This document shows positions 1 through 8,513 of a DNA stretch of 64,000 nucleotides, one piece after another. The notes below the pieces were generated by a model. It worked only from the letters and a program-made list of their open reading frames with translations, was not told the origin of the DNA and ran no database searches. Source of the stretch: Proteobacteria bacterium ST_bin11 (GTDB taxonomy: Bacteria; Pseudomonadota; Gammaproteobacteria; Methylococcales; Methylomonadaceae); assembly GCA_002083615.1 (NCBI GenBank), contig MSXO01000010.1, forward strand, positions 22,426 to 86,425, in the 5' to 3' direction. The stretch's first letter is position 1; each line of letters begins with the position of its first letter. A program made the position numbers and the translations under genes.

Positions 1-1
1 A

Positions 2-79
2 TTCGACGTGGTCAAGCAAGCCGGTGCTAAGAATTACAATAGCTTGGTGTTAAGCCTGTATAAACCCAACGGAGTGTAA
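2..79 (+). CDS. 3' end of an unidentified CDS (partial)
   Basis: An open frame runs in from the window edge and ends with TAA, giving 25 residues that end in SLYKPNGV. Only the tail is visible, so the product cannot be named. It stops three bases before the chemoreceptor ATG, so the two genes are probably co-transcribed. The sequence GGAGTG near its end probably serves as the ribosome-binding site for the next gene. Confidence 0.55.
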   Translation, partial: FDVVKQAGAKNYNSLVLSLYKPNGV

Positions 80-82
80 GCC

Positions 83-1552
83 ATGAATTCAAATGCCAAT
101 ATTCCGTTTCTAAGAACCAAGCTTAATTATGCAGTTGCCGCCACTGTACTTTTTGCGGTTGCCGCTTTCATCTACACGCTTATCAATCATGGCTTTTCCT
201 GGCTGATGCTCGGCTTATTGCTACCTTTACCAGTGGTCGCACTGGATGCTTGGCAAGCGGGCAAACAGTGTCTACTGGTATTAGAACGCATAGAAGAAGT
301 GCTAAGACACACCAATCAAGGCCAACTCTATCATCGCGTCACCAAAACGCGCGGCATGGGCGAAGTGGGCAAGATAGCCTGGGAGCTCAATGAAACCCTG
401 GACATCATGGAGTCTTATTTCAAGGAAATGAATTCGTGTTTTCAGCACGCCGCAGAAGGCAATTACGACCGCTATGCCTTAGTTGACGGTTTTCCAGGGA
501 TACTGAAAAAATCGGCAAAAAATATTAACGACGCCATCAAGTTGATGGATGAAAATGACAAATTGACCATCAAGCGGCGCTTATCCGCAGGCCTACATGC
601 GCTAAATACCACTAACTTGCTCGCTAACTTGAAAGGTAATCAAAACGACTTGCTCAATATCACCGAGCAAATGCAAAAGGTTGAAAACATCGCGATAGAA
701 ACCGGGGAGAACGCTAACGCCAGTCTATCCGCAGTGGAAACCATCAGCAACTCGCTGGCCGACATCAACGCCAACGTGCATTCGGTGTCGGATGTGATCG
801 GCGCGCTGATTAACGACAGCAAGAAAATCAATGAATCGTTATCAATGATTACCGGCATTGCCGATCAAACCAACCTACTCGCCTTAAACGCCTCGATAGA
901 AGCAGCACGCGCCGGCGAGCACGGTAGAGGGTTCGCGGTGGTAGCGGATGAAGTCAAAAATCTCTCCGAACATACTAAAAATGCCGCATTAGAAGTATCC
1001 AGAACCCTAAAATCGTTCAACAAGCGGGTCGAACAAATGCAAACCGAAGCCGAAAGCTCCTCTTCGCTTTCGCAAGAGATACTGGCACAAGTCAATTCCT
1101 TCCGCCAACAGTTCTCCAATTTGTCAAAGTCAGCGAAAATCTCGGTCGATTACATTTCTTACGCCAAGGACAAATCCTTCGGCGTACTGGCTAAACTCGA
1201 TCATGTGGTTTACAAACAAAACGGCTATGTGGCTGTCGAAACCCCCAACGACTGCCCTCATCACCAAGCCATTATGGTAGACAATCACAATTGCCGGCTA
1301 GGGAAGTGGTATTACGAAGGCTTGGGCTACGAAAAATTCCGTTCCACCAGCGCTTACGCCAAATTGAATCAACCCCACGCCGACGTGCATAAAGCCACGC
1401 AACGTGCTTATGAAGTATCTCGCGAAAGATGGATAGACGATCCCGGCATGCTCGACGAAATCATACGGCAAATGCAAGTCGCCGAGGCCGCTAGCGCCGA
1501 CGTGATGCAATTTATCGATGCGATGGTGGAAGAACGACACAAAAACGTTTAG
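83..1552 (+). CDS. methyl-accepting chemotaxis protein with C-terminal CZB domain
   Basis: A 489-residue chemoreceptor expected to feed CheA/CheW signalling. Two hydrophobic segments near residues 17-34 and 40-57 anchor it in the inner membrane, with almost no periplasmic domain between them. The conserved signalling hairpin lies near residue 268 (NASIEAARAGEHGRGF, then AVVADEV). After it, about residues 388-440, is a CZB zinc-binding domain: CPHH, NCRLGKWYYEGLG and HADVH supply the His and Cys ligands. With no large sensor domain, the CZB domain is the likely input, as in zinc- or hypochlorous-acid-sensing cytoplasmic receptors. Ligand is unknown. It lies three bases after the upstream partial gene. 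Confidence 0.92.
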   Translation: MNSNANIPFLRTKLNYAVAATVLFAVAAFIYTLINHGFSWLMLGLLLPLPVVALDAWQAGKQCLLVLERIEEVLRHTNQGQLYHRVTKTRGMGEVGKIAWELNETLDIMESYFKEMNSCFQHAAEGNYDRYALVDGFPGILKKSAKNINDAIKLMDENDKLTIKRRLSAGLHALNTTNLLANLKGNQNDLLNITEQMQKVENIAIETGENANASLSAVETISNSLADINANVHSVSDVIGALINDSKKINESLSMITGIADQTNLLALNASIEAARAGEHGRGFAVVADEVKNLSEHTKNAALEVSRTLKSFNKRVEQMQTEAESSSSLSQEILAQVNSFRQQFSNLSKSAKISVDYISYAKDKSFGVLAKLDHVVYKQNGYVAVETPNDCPHHQAIMVDNHNCRLGKWYYEGLGYEKFRSTSAYAKLNQPHADVHKATQRAYEVSRERWIDDPGMLDEIIRQMQVAEAASADVMQFIDAMVEERHKNV

Positions 1553-1607
1553 GGGATTCTACGCAGGACGTGTTTGCCGTTCCGGTACTTCTTATAGGAG
1601 GGCCCTA

Positions 1608-1643
1608 CTGTGGTTGCTCCCGCGTAATCGGGCACAACCACAG
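1608..1643. terminator. long hairpin between convergent genes, candidate bidirectional terminator
   Basis: Nine-base perfect arms CTGTGGTTG and CAACCACAG (1608-1616 and 1635-1643) enclose an inner CCCG/CGGG pairing at 1619-1622 and 1629-1632. It lies between the chemoreceptor (plus) and the glycine-zipper gene (minus), where a shared terminator is expected. No T-tract follows on either side, so a dispersed repeat is the alternative. Confidence 0.4.
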
Positions 1644-1700
1644 CTAAAGGCCGGGGATTCTAAAGATGGCGTGCCCGGTTAGTTTCAACTGCGGTATTGG

Positions 1701-2096
1701 TCAGTTGACCACCCGATGGCCGCGTTGGCGCAAGCAATTGTTGTAGGCGTTCTTATAACGATCTTCGGATTGAATGCCTTGCTTAGATGCACCGCCGATG
1801 CCACCCGCAGCCGCACCGATCGCTGCGCCAGTGCCGGGATTTCCCAGCACCGCCCCCAAAGCCGCGCCGCCAGCTGCACCAATCAGCCCGCCGACACCGG
1901 CACCTATCGCGGTTTCCTTCACTGCACCGCCAGACGCTTGCGAAGCCAATTGCTGGCACTCGTACAGATCCTGATTCAAGCGATATGAGTTTTGATTGTT
2001 ATAGGTGTCGACAGTTGGCGTCCAGCCGGTTTGCGAAGCGCAAGCCGATAACAACAGACAACCGGCTATGAGTGAACAGTAAGTTAACTTCATCAT
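1701..2096 (-). CDS. glycine-zipper lipoprotein
   Basis: A small envelope lipoprotein. With the chosen start the protein begins MMKLTYCSLIAG and carries a lipobox ending LLSAC, so it should be lipidated on the cysteine. The centre is a glycine-zipper stretch (GAGVGGLIGAAGGAALGAVL) of the type that packs as a membrane helical hairpin. The C-terminal region has two more cysteines' worth of polar sequence (NNCLRQRGH). The start ATG overlaps the TAA of the upstream gene (TAATG), which implies translational coupling; a longer frame to 2123 lacks this logic. Function is unknown, and related proteins are general outer-membrane or stress-associated lipoproteins. Confidence 0.75.
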   Translation of the reverse strand: MMKLTYCSLIAGCLLLSACASQTGWTPTVDTYNNQNSYRLNQDLYECQQLASQASGGAVKETAIGAGVGGLIGAAGGAALGAVLGNPGTGAAIGAAAGGIGGASKQGIQSEDRYKNAYNNCLRQRGHRVVN

Positions 2097-2473
2097 TATC
2101 TGCTCATCCCATTGCCAATCCACGAACCGGCTGCAGCACCGATACCAGCCGCCAATGGGTCACCCCGACCCATTTCATACCCCATCGCACTTCCGACCAA
2201 GCCGCCGACTAGGCCTTGCGGAGAGCGTTGATCGTAAGCTCCATATCTAACGGGCGGAGGAGGGGGCGGCGCATAATAACGCTGTTGTATGGGCACATAC
2301 TCCACCACTCGTTCAGGCACGTAAACTCGCTCCACAGAGTATGCCGGATAATACTCGCGTCCATGACCGTGATGGTGGTGACGATGATGGCGATGCTCGT
2401 CCCAATCGTCATCGGCTAAAGCCACTGACGAAAACAATAAACCGATCAACATAATTTTTGTCATTCTGAACAT
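2096..2473 (-). CDS. His-rich glycine-zipper exported protein
   Basis: A 125-residue protein with an N-terminal signal peptide (cleavage likely after VALA, about residue 20). A histidine-rich segment follows (HHRHHHHGHG, about residues 28-38), then a Tyr/Pro-rich stretch with six prolines, and a C-terminal glycine zipper (GLVGGLVGSAMGYEMG, then AAGIGAAAGSWIG). A strong AAGGAGG ribosome-binding site precedes the ATG. Its stop overlaps the start of the next glycine-zipper gene, so the two form an operon. The His-rich segment suggests metal binding in the periplasm, which is inference; no specific function is known. Confidence 0.75.
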   Translation of the reverse strand: MFRMTKIMLIGLLFSSVALADDDWDEHRHHRHHHHGHGREYYPAYSVERVYVPERVVEYVPIQQRYYAPPPPPPVRYGAYDQRSPQGLVGGLVGSAMGYEMGRGDPLAAGIGAAAGSWIGNGMSR

Positions 2474-2642
2474 ATAAGCCTCCTTGTTTGGAAAATTATT
2501 CAGTTGCGGGAAATTCTAGTGGTGTTTGCTTAAAACCGAATTAAGCGCAGATTATGATCGGATTAATTCTAGCGAGTGGGATTTGGCGCTATGCCCGAGT
2601 ACCTCGGATTAAGCTTAGATACTAGCGAATCAGGATACTTTA

Positions 2643-2664
2643 CCCCTGCCGGGAGCGACAGGGG
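2643..2664. other. weak inverted repeat after the 1344-aa membrane protein gene
   Basis: CCCCTG and CAGGGG arms at 2643-2648 and 2659-2664 lie just beyond the stop of the large minus-strand gene. It could be its terminator, but no T-run follows on the minus strand. The remaining part of 2474-2724 shows no coding potential and should hold the promoter for the glycine-zipper pair. Confidence 0.25.
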
Positions 2665-2724
2665 AGTTGGATACTAGGGCTTTGCCAACGCAATTGCCCA
2701 GAGGATGGTAGTGTTTGGACCGAG

Positions 2725-5700
2725 TTATTTCGGCACCACGGCTTGGGCAGGCGATTTTTTCCAAAGCCCGCCGGCGGCAAAACAGGTCCAACCCCAGCGC
2801 AGCCAATTCAAGAGGGCTGCAGCCATCCACAAAGACCAAGCCAACATCAAAATCCGGTATACCAGCAATGGCAGACTGACTACCTGGGCAATCGCTAACT
2901 GCGGGCCGTTGCGATCTTGATACCAATTCAGTACAGTCGCCGAGGATTGATTGCCGGTAATTTGCATATCAGGACTACCCAACAAGCCTTGCTCGACCGC
3001 TATTGCGATCAGCGACAACGCTAATAGCGTAAAGCCCGCCAGACCGATTTGCGCAAGATTAAACCAGCGTGGCCGGAGCGGTGCGTGGTCGGCGCGGAAG
3101 CCCAATGCAAACAACCACCCGATCACCAAAAATGCCGCTGCAATATGCAGCTGACTCAAACCGATCAACAACAAAAACCACTGCCAATGCCGTAACGGCG
3201 TGGTGCTCAGCTTACCCAAGCCGAACGCCAATATAGCCAACACAATCAATAAGCCCCAGATCAACGCGGCGGGCCCGAACTTCGGACCGAAGGTCCACAA
3301 CAACCAACGGTCTTGGGGCATGAGCAATTGGATACGGCTGTTCACACTGGCAACGCCGAGATCGACTAGCGGTGTATGTAACAGCAAACCAGGCTCTTTC
3401 GCTGTTTGCCAATTCAACACCATGCTCTGGGTGCCCGGATGTATCGGCAAACTCACCGTCACACCTTGCTGACGAATCGGCTGACTCACACCGTCTATCG
3501 TCACACTTTGCAGTTCCCCCTGTTCCGGCAGTTTCACGGGATGTTGCCCGCCCTTGGAACTGCGGATACTCAAGCGCAACTCTACCGTTTCGCTGCGTTG
3601 TCCGGGTTTGACCACTAACTCGCTGCTATCGATCGTCAACGTCGCCCCAACTAAAGCGTGCGGGCGACTGATAGCCAGGTTGACGCGCTCGCCCGGCCAG
3701 GGCCGCCATTCCGGTAGCCACTGCCCCTGCCCATCCTGATGATGCACCACGGAAATACCGTCGGCCTGCAAATGCCAAATCGGACTGACATCGGCGCGCC
3801 AAACCTCGTGCCACTGCGGCGTATCGACGGCCTGCAATGCCAGTTGCTCGGTTTTTGCCAAGGCCGACTCCCATTCCAGAGTCGCTTGGCCCGCCGCCAT
3901 GTTAACCAAAACTTTTCCGTCCTTGACCCGCACTTGCGGACTGGTGACCGCTTCCCCGGCCAACAAAGGCAGCTCCAGCAAGACCGGGCTAAGCGCGCCG
4001 GCCAATTGCTCAACTCTAGTCGTCACGCGCCAATCCAAGCCCAAATGCAAGGTTCTTTCCACCCGCACAAAAGCCGGCAACGCCGCTTGTTGTAGGGAAT
4101 TTTGGGGACCGTTATCGAGTTGCAAGCGGCTGAACTCCAACTGCGGACCAACCTTTCCGTCTTCGTACCAGCCATCCACCCGCCAGCCCTCGGCATCCAC
4201 ACTCACATGCTGCGGCAGCAGTGGTAAGGGCAAACTAAATTTATCCTGCATCGCATAGCGGCCTTGCATCACCACCTTATGCACCCCCTGAGTCACCACC
4301 AACCACAAGCTGCCGTCATCCTGCCTGATCAAGGTTCCCGCCTCGCCACCATCGACACTGACCTGCTCGGGAAACCATTGCTCAAGCTGAGCCGGCAGCG
4401 GCACCGCCAGGTCCTCCTGAGCATGCAATTGCAATTCGATACGCAGTAACTCGGGCTTAACCAATACGTGCATATCGGCGATTTGGGCACAGTTAGGCAA
4501 ACAGTGCGGTGCTTGCAGTAAGCGGGTTTTCATTTGCTCCAACATGGGCGCATCAGGCAGATCGGCGTAAGCCTTTTCGCTCGGGGTAAGTAACAGTGGT
4601 AGCAGCAAAAGACAGATGAAACCCGGCAAGGACAAACGCCAGTTTCCAGCGATGGCACCCAGCATTTTCAAAACCAATACCGCCACCAGCAGGGCCTGGG
4701 CAAAGTGCAGCACCATCATCATCAGTGGCGACAAATACCAAAGCTGGATTTGCTGGCTACTATCGACCGCACCGTTCCAGCTCAAATCTACGCGCTGCCA
4801 CCCCCAATCCGGCAGACCGGGACCGGTTTGCAGATTGGCTTCGGGATCGATACGCTGCAAACTGGCAATACTGCCGCCGGAGGGCGGCGGGGCAGGTGCT
4901 ATCGACTTTTTAAACACTCTGCGTTCCGACTCGCCGGACTCGCTCATTTCCGGCGCCATCACGGCATCGGTCATCAGCTCGGCTTGCATCGCCATCGGCA
5001 CTGCCGCACTTGCCATCGAGTGGATACGTTGAATGGGCTGCCCGGGCCGTTCCAACTGCGGGTAAATACCAATCCGAATCTGATCTATCATGAACGGAAT
5101 CGTCAGCAACAGGAGCAGCAACCAACTGGCGTTGCGATACCATTTCAACCATTGTCCGAAACTACTCGCCGGCAATACCCGCAGTAGAGCCAACACTGCC
5201 AATACATTCAGCCAAATCAAACGCGGTGCCTCATTCTCATGCCAAATCAGCGCCAAACTCAGCATCGCAAACGCTCCCCATTGCGGCGACCAGAGTCGCG
5301 CCACCGCCAATGCCGCGATCAATACCAAAAACAAGTCCAGTAAAGTCCTGCGGCTTAACCAACTATTCGGCACATTATCCACCCCGCTGACAGCCAACAA
5401 ACGCCAGCCCGGCGGGATGTTAAGTTCGGCCCGCACCTGTTGAAAGCGCTGCTGCCAGCCACTGGCGCTAAGCTCAGTCAAATCGGCTTCGATCCGGCTA
5501 TCGGCATTTAGCTGGACGGCCCCGCGCCGAACCTCGACGCCCTGGCTACCATCGGCCAACTTTGTGATCAATTGACTCTGACCGTCCAGTTGCACCTGTC
5601 CAAGTCCCAATTCCGGCATAGCGTTCAAACGCCAGTCGCGGGTCATGCTGCCGGTAATACTATCGCTGACGGTGTAGCCACCGCCCTCGAAATCCAGCCA

Positions 5701-6759
5701 CAAGGTACGATTTAACGTGAGTTGATTGGGCTCGGGTTCTGGGTCGCCCCGACGGATTAGGCTAAACACCATGCTCTCGCCCTGCTTAATTTGATAGGTG
5801 GGCAAATGTCGCCATTCCGGTGGTAGATTGGTTTGACTGCCGTCTATCGCGGCCAAATTTTCGATCTCCACCAAACGCAAGGCCGGCATAGCCTGGAACG
5901 CCCACAGTTCATCCGCCGGCCAACTCTGATCATTGACTGCTAACTCCAGTTGCGTCAAGGCTTGCGGGTGGCGGGCATGAATGTCAATGCTCCAGCGCCC
6001 CGGACGCACTTGCACCAATAATCGCCCGTTACCGTCGAGGCGGGCCGGTAAAGGACTTGTCAGGGCCACCGGCATAAAACCGGACAACAAGGCATAGGGA
6101 AACTCCACCTCCCTCGCCTTGCCGGATACTTCCAAATCGAGGCGCGTGATTACTTGCAGCGGCACATCATCTAACACCTGCCGAAACACTTGTAGATCCA
6201 TCCTATCCTGCTCCCGGTCTGCAGCGTCGCCATTTTCAGTACTCAGCCACAACGCACCTTGCTTGATTTGCGGGTAAGCCACCGGCTTATCGTTGACGCT
6301 GAGCTGAATCAGGCCGCTGGCCTCGGGCAGAGCGAGCTGCTCAGGTAAACTTTCCCAGAGAAACTCGCCGCTAATCTGATAACGACCGGTCGGCAATTGT
6401 AGGGCGGGCTTGCCGTCTTTTTCGATGACAGGCTGAAGTTGTTTGTTGACGAACACCGCTTGCGGCCAATGTTGAGTATCGCCAGGCAGAACAACCCAAT
6501 CCTTACGATAAAGAGTCCAGTCGGCGACGAAGCTGCCGCGCTTAGCTTGTAAATTAAGACGTAGCGCGCCCGGCCAGGCGCAGCGTTTTTGTTGGAAATC
6601 ATCGAAGAAAAACGGACAACGATACTGAGCTTCATCAGCCAACACCCAGTTGACCCAGGGCTTTAGCGGTTCCGGGACATCTTGCAGGTCCAACGCACGC
6701 GCCGTCTGAAACGACATCTGCCAAACCAATAGCCACAGCACAAAAACCAACCGTTCCAT
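2725..6759 (-). CDS. 1344-aa exported/membrane protein of unknown function
   Basis: A very large single gene that I do not recognise. It has an N-terminal signal peptide (about residues 1-22), then a roughly 450-residue region rich in short beta-type segments, a membrane cluster at about 473-560, two more hydrophobic segments at about 676-700 and 710-731, a second soluble beta-rich region at about 735-1150, and four or five C-terminal hydrophobic segments between 1156 and 1323. Two large periplasmic domains separated by helices are therefore likely. A Met/Ala/Pro-rich linker lies near 575-640. The start has a strong GGAGGAG site. It is monocistronic, between the glycine-zipper operon and divergent gltA. 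An envelope or polymer-related role is a guess only. Confidence 0.85.
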   Translation of the reverse strand: MERLVFVLWLLVWQMSFQTARALDLQDVPEPLKPWVNWVLADEAQYRCPFFFDDFQQKRCAWPGALRLNLQAKRGSFVADWTLYRKDWVVLPGDTQHWPQAVFVNKQLQPVIEKDGKPALQLPTGRYQISGEFLWESLPEQLALPEASGLIQLSVNDKPVAYPQIKQGALWLSTENGDAADREQDRMDLQVFRQVLDDVPLQVITRLDLEVSGKAREVEFPYALLSGFMPVALTSPLPARLDGNGRLLVQVRPGRWSIDIHARHPQALTQLELAVNDQSWPADELWAFQAMPALRLVEIENLAAIDGSQTNLPPEWRHLPTYQIKQGESMVFSLIRRGDPEPEPNQLTLNRTLWLDFEGGGYTVSDSITGSMTRDWRLNAMPELGLGQVQLDGQSQLITKLADGSQGVEVRRGAVQLNADSRIEADLTELSASGWQQRFQQVRAELNIPPGWRLLAVSGVDNVPNSWLSRRTLLDLFLVLIAALAVARLWSPQWGAFAMLSLALIWHENEAPRLIWLNVLAVLALLRVLPASSFGQWLKWYRNASWLLLLLLTIPFMIDQIRIGIYPQLERPGQPIQRIHSMASAAVPMAMQAELMTDAVMAPEMSESGESERRVFKKSIAPAPPPSGGSIASLQRIDPEANLQTGPGLPDWGWQRVDLSWNGAVDSSQQIQLWYLSPLMMMVLHFAQALLVAVLVLKMLGAIAGNWRLSLPGFICLLLLPLLLTPSEKAYADLPDAPMLEQMKTRLLQAPHCLPNCAQIADMHVLVKPELLRIELQLHAQEDLAVPLPAQLEQWFPEQVSVDGGEAGTLIRQDDGSLWLVVTQGVHKVVMQGRYAMQDKFSLPLPLLPQHVSVDAEGWRVDGWYEDGKVGPQLEFSRLQLDNGPQNSLQQAALPAFVRVERTLHLGLDWRVTTRVEQLAGALSPVLLELPLLAGEAVTSPQVRVKDGKVLVNMAAGQATLEWESALAKTEQLALQAVDTPQWHEVWRADVSPIWHLQADGISVVHHQDGQGQWLPEWRPWPGERVNLAISRPHALVGATLTIDSSELVVKPGQRSETVELRLSIRSSKGGQHPVKLPEQGELQSVTIDGVSQPIRQQGVTVSLPIHPGTQSMVLNWQTAKEPGLLLHTPLVDLGVASVNSRIQLLMPQDRWLLWTFGPKFGPAALIWGLLIVLAILAFGLGKLSTTPLRHWQWFLLLIGLSQLHIAAAFLVIGWLFALGFRADHAPLRPRWFNLAQIGLAGFTLLALSLIAIAVEQGLLGSPDMQITGNQSSATVLNWYQDRNGPQLAIAQVVSLPLLVYRILMLAWSLWMAAALLNWLRWGWTCFAAGGLWKKSPAQAVVPK

Positions 6760-6842
6760 ATTCTCCTCCTGTTCTAGGGTGTTCTATTCTCGTTCCCGCT
6801 GCGGGCGCTGCGTAGAAACGAGGGCCCTATTCCTCTAGCTGT

Positions 6843-6870
6843 GATGGGTAGAGCGAAGCTAAGCCCATCA
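6843..6870. repeat. dispersed-type hairpin element upstream of gltA
   Basis: GATGGG and CCCATC bracket the sequence TAGAGCGAAGCTAAG, giving a short imperfect hairpin. Very similar GATGGGTAGAGCGAAGC-type sequences occur as intergenic repeats in many proteobacterial genomes (recalled, not searched). A second GC-rich segment (6911-6947) also looks repeat-like. This 291-base region must also carry the divergent promoters of gltA and the large membrane protein gene. Confidence 0.4.
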
Positions 6871-7050
6871 ATTTTATCTTTCTCAGTGGAACTTAGGTCA
6901 GCGTTGGGTCAATCTGACGCTCTGCCCCACTCTACAGGCCGTCCCTTCTTTAAATTGTAAACAATCCTGATCTAAAGCTGTGTTTATTCGCTATTTGCAA
7001 TAGAATACAAAGCATCCCTTCTCAACAGCTAGCTCTCCGGAGAATTTGAC

Positions 7051-8346
7051 ATGACTGATAAAAAAGTGACGTTAAAACAGGAAGACCAAGACCGCGTTAT
7101 CGAATTACCGGTCACACCAGGCACCATGGGTCCATCCGTCATCGATATTCGCTCTTTATACGCGCAGACCGGCAATTTTACCTACGATCCCGGTTTTACC
7201 TCCACCGCCAGCTGTACTTCAAAAATCACATTTATCGACGGCGATGCCGGCGTCCTGTTGTATCGGGGGTATCCCATCGAACAACTGGCTGAAAAATGCG
7301 ATTTTCCAGAAGTCTGTTACCTGTTGCTAAACGGCGATCTGCCCAACGGCTCAGAGATGAAAGGCTTCGTTACCACCATCAGTCAGCATGTCATGGTACA
7401 CGAACAGCTGATTAAGTTTTACAGCGGATTCCGCCGCGACGCGCATCCGATGGCGGTGTTGGTAGGTGTGGTCGGCGCCCTGTCGGCGTTCTATCACGAA
7501 GTGATGGACATCACCTGCAAAGAAGACCGTTACATCTCGGCTATCCGCCTGATCGCGAAAATGCCGACTATGGTAGCCATGTGCTACAAATACAGCATCG
7601 GCATGCCGTTTATTTACCCTAAGCGTAAGCTCGGCTACGCGGAAAACTTCATGCGCATGATGCATGGCGACGCCGGCGAAGATTATTTGGCCAACCCGGT
7701 CTTAGTAAGAGCGCTGGATAGAATCCTGATCCTGCACGCAGACCACGAACAAAATGCCTCCACTTCCACAGTACGCTTAGCCGGCTCCAGCGGCGCAAAC
7801 CCCTATGCCTGCGTGGCCGCAGGGATCGCCTGCCTCTGGGGCGCGGCGCATGGCGGCGCGAACGAGGCAGTGTTGAACATGCTAGAAGAAATCGGCGACG
7901 TCTCGAAGATCGGTGAATATGTCGCCAAAGCCAAGGACAAAAATGATCCGTTCCGGTTGATGGGTTTTGGCCACCGGGTTTACAAAAACTACGACCCGCG
8001 CGCCAAACTAATGCGGCAAACCTGCCACGAAGTGCTGGACGAATTGAATCTGAATGATGACCGGCTATTCAAACTGGCCATGGAACTGGAACGGATTGCG
8101 CTGGAAGACCCTTACTTCGTCGAGAAAAAACTTTACCCCAACGTTGACTTTTATTCCGGCATCGTGCTGCGCGCGCTGGGCATCCCCACAGAGATGTTCA
8201 CCGCGATCTTCGCGCTGGCCCGTTCGGTGGGCTGGATAGCCCAATGGGACGAAATGATCTCCGACCCTGAATTGAAAATCGGCCGCCCCCGTCAGTTATA
8301 CAAAGGTGTGACGACTAGGGACGTCAAATCCATCTCCAATCGGTGA
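7051..8346 (+). CDS. gltA: citrate synthase
   Basis: Condenses acetyl-CoA and oxaloacetate to citrate, entry step of the TCA cycle, in the cytoplasm. The 431-residue length and sequence fit the type II hexameric enzyme of Gram-negative bacteria. Catalytic and binding motifs visible: HADHEQNAS near residue 229, the GAAHGGANEAV loop near residue 270, and GFGHRVYKNYDPRA near residue 304, containing the second catalytic His region. An N-terminal beta domain precedes the catalytic core, as in E. coli GltA. The start has a CCGGAG site eight bases upstream. It is transcribed alone and followed by a pair of palindromic repeats. In an obligate methanotroph its role would be mainly biosynthetic. Confidence 0.97.
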   Translation: MTDKKVTLKQEDQDRVIELPVTPGTMGPSVIDIRSLYAQTGNFTYDPGFTSTASCTSKITFIDGDAGVLLYRGYPIEQLAEKCDFPEVCYLLLNGDLPNGSEMKGFVTTISQHVMVHEQLIKFYSGFRRDAHPMAVLVGVVGALSAFYHEVMDITCKEDRYISAIRLIAKMPTMVAMCYKYSIGMPFIYPKRKLGYAENFMRMMHGDAGEDYLANPVLVRALDRILILHADHEQNASTSTVRLAGSSGANPYACVAAGIACLWGAAHGGANEAVLNMLEEIGDVSKIGEYVAKAKDKNDPFRLMGFGHRVYKNYDPRAKLMRQTCHEVLDELNLNDDRLFKLAMELERIALEDPYFVEKKLYPNVDFYSGIVLRALGIPTEMFTAIFALARSVGWIAQWDEMISDPELKIGRPRQLYKGVTTRDVKSISNR

Positions 8347-8365
8347 TAGGGTAAATACTGATAAG

Positions 8366-8472
8366 GTCCTCCCCCTATCCTGATCTAGAGGTTTAGGGTG
8401 AGGAGAATCCAATTAGGAAACAACTTTTTCAGTTACCCTCATCCTAACCTTCTCCCGAAAAGAGAAGGAATG
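8366..8472. repeat. gene-less inverted pair of CTCTCCC-family palindromes
   Basis: Two units in opposite orientation. The left unit (8366-8408) reads CCTCCCCCTATCCTGATC and ends GGGTGAGGAGAAT; it is a degenerate hairpin followed by a GGGTGAGG flank. The right unit (8432-8472) has a CCCTCATCC flank followed by a hairpin with perfect seven-base arms CCTTCTC (8448-8454) and GAGAAGG (8462-8468). The same hairpin-flank / flank-hairpin order occurs at 32836-32941 after the DUF559 gene. It lies between the gltA stop and the convergent wecG-like gene and may double as a terminator. Confidence 0.7.
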
Positions 8473-8513
8473 ATTTGAGCTTTTACTGAATCTTCCGGGA
8501 ACCAAAGGAAAAT

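Noticed and set aside
2951..5443. Several plus-strand frames of 60-160 codons across the large membrane protein gene
   Set aside because: Antisense shadows of the 1344-residue gene; Arg/Pro/Ser-rich without motifs.
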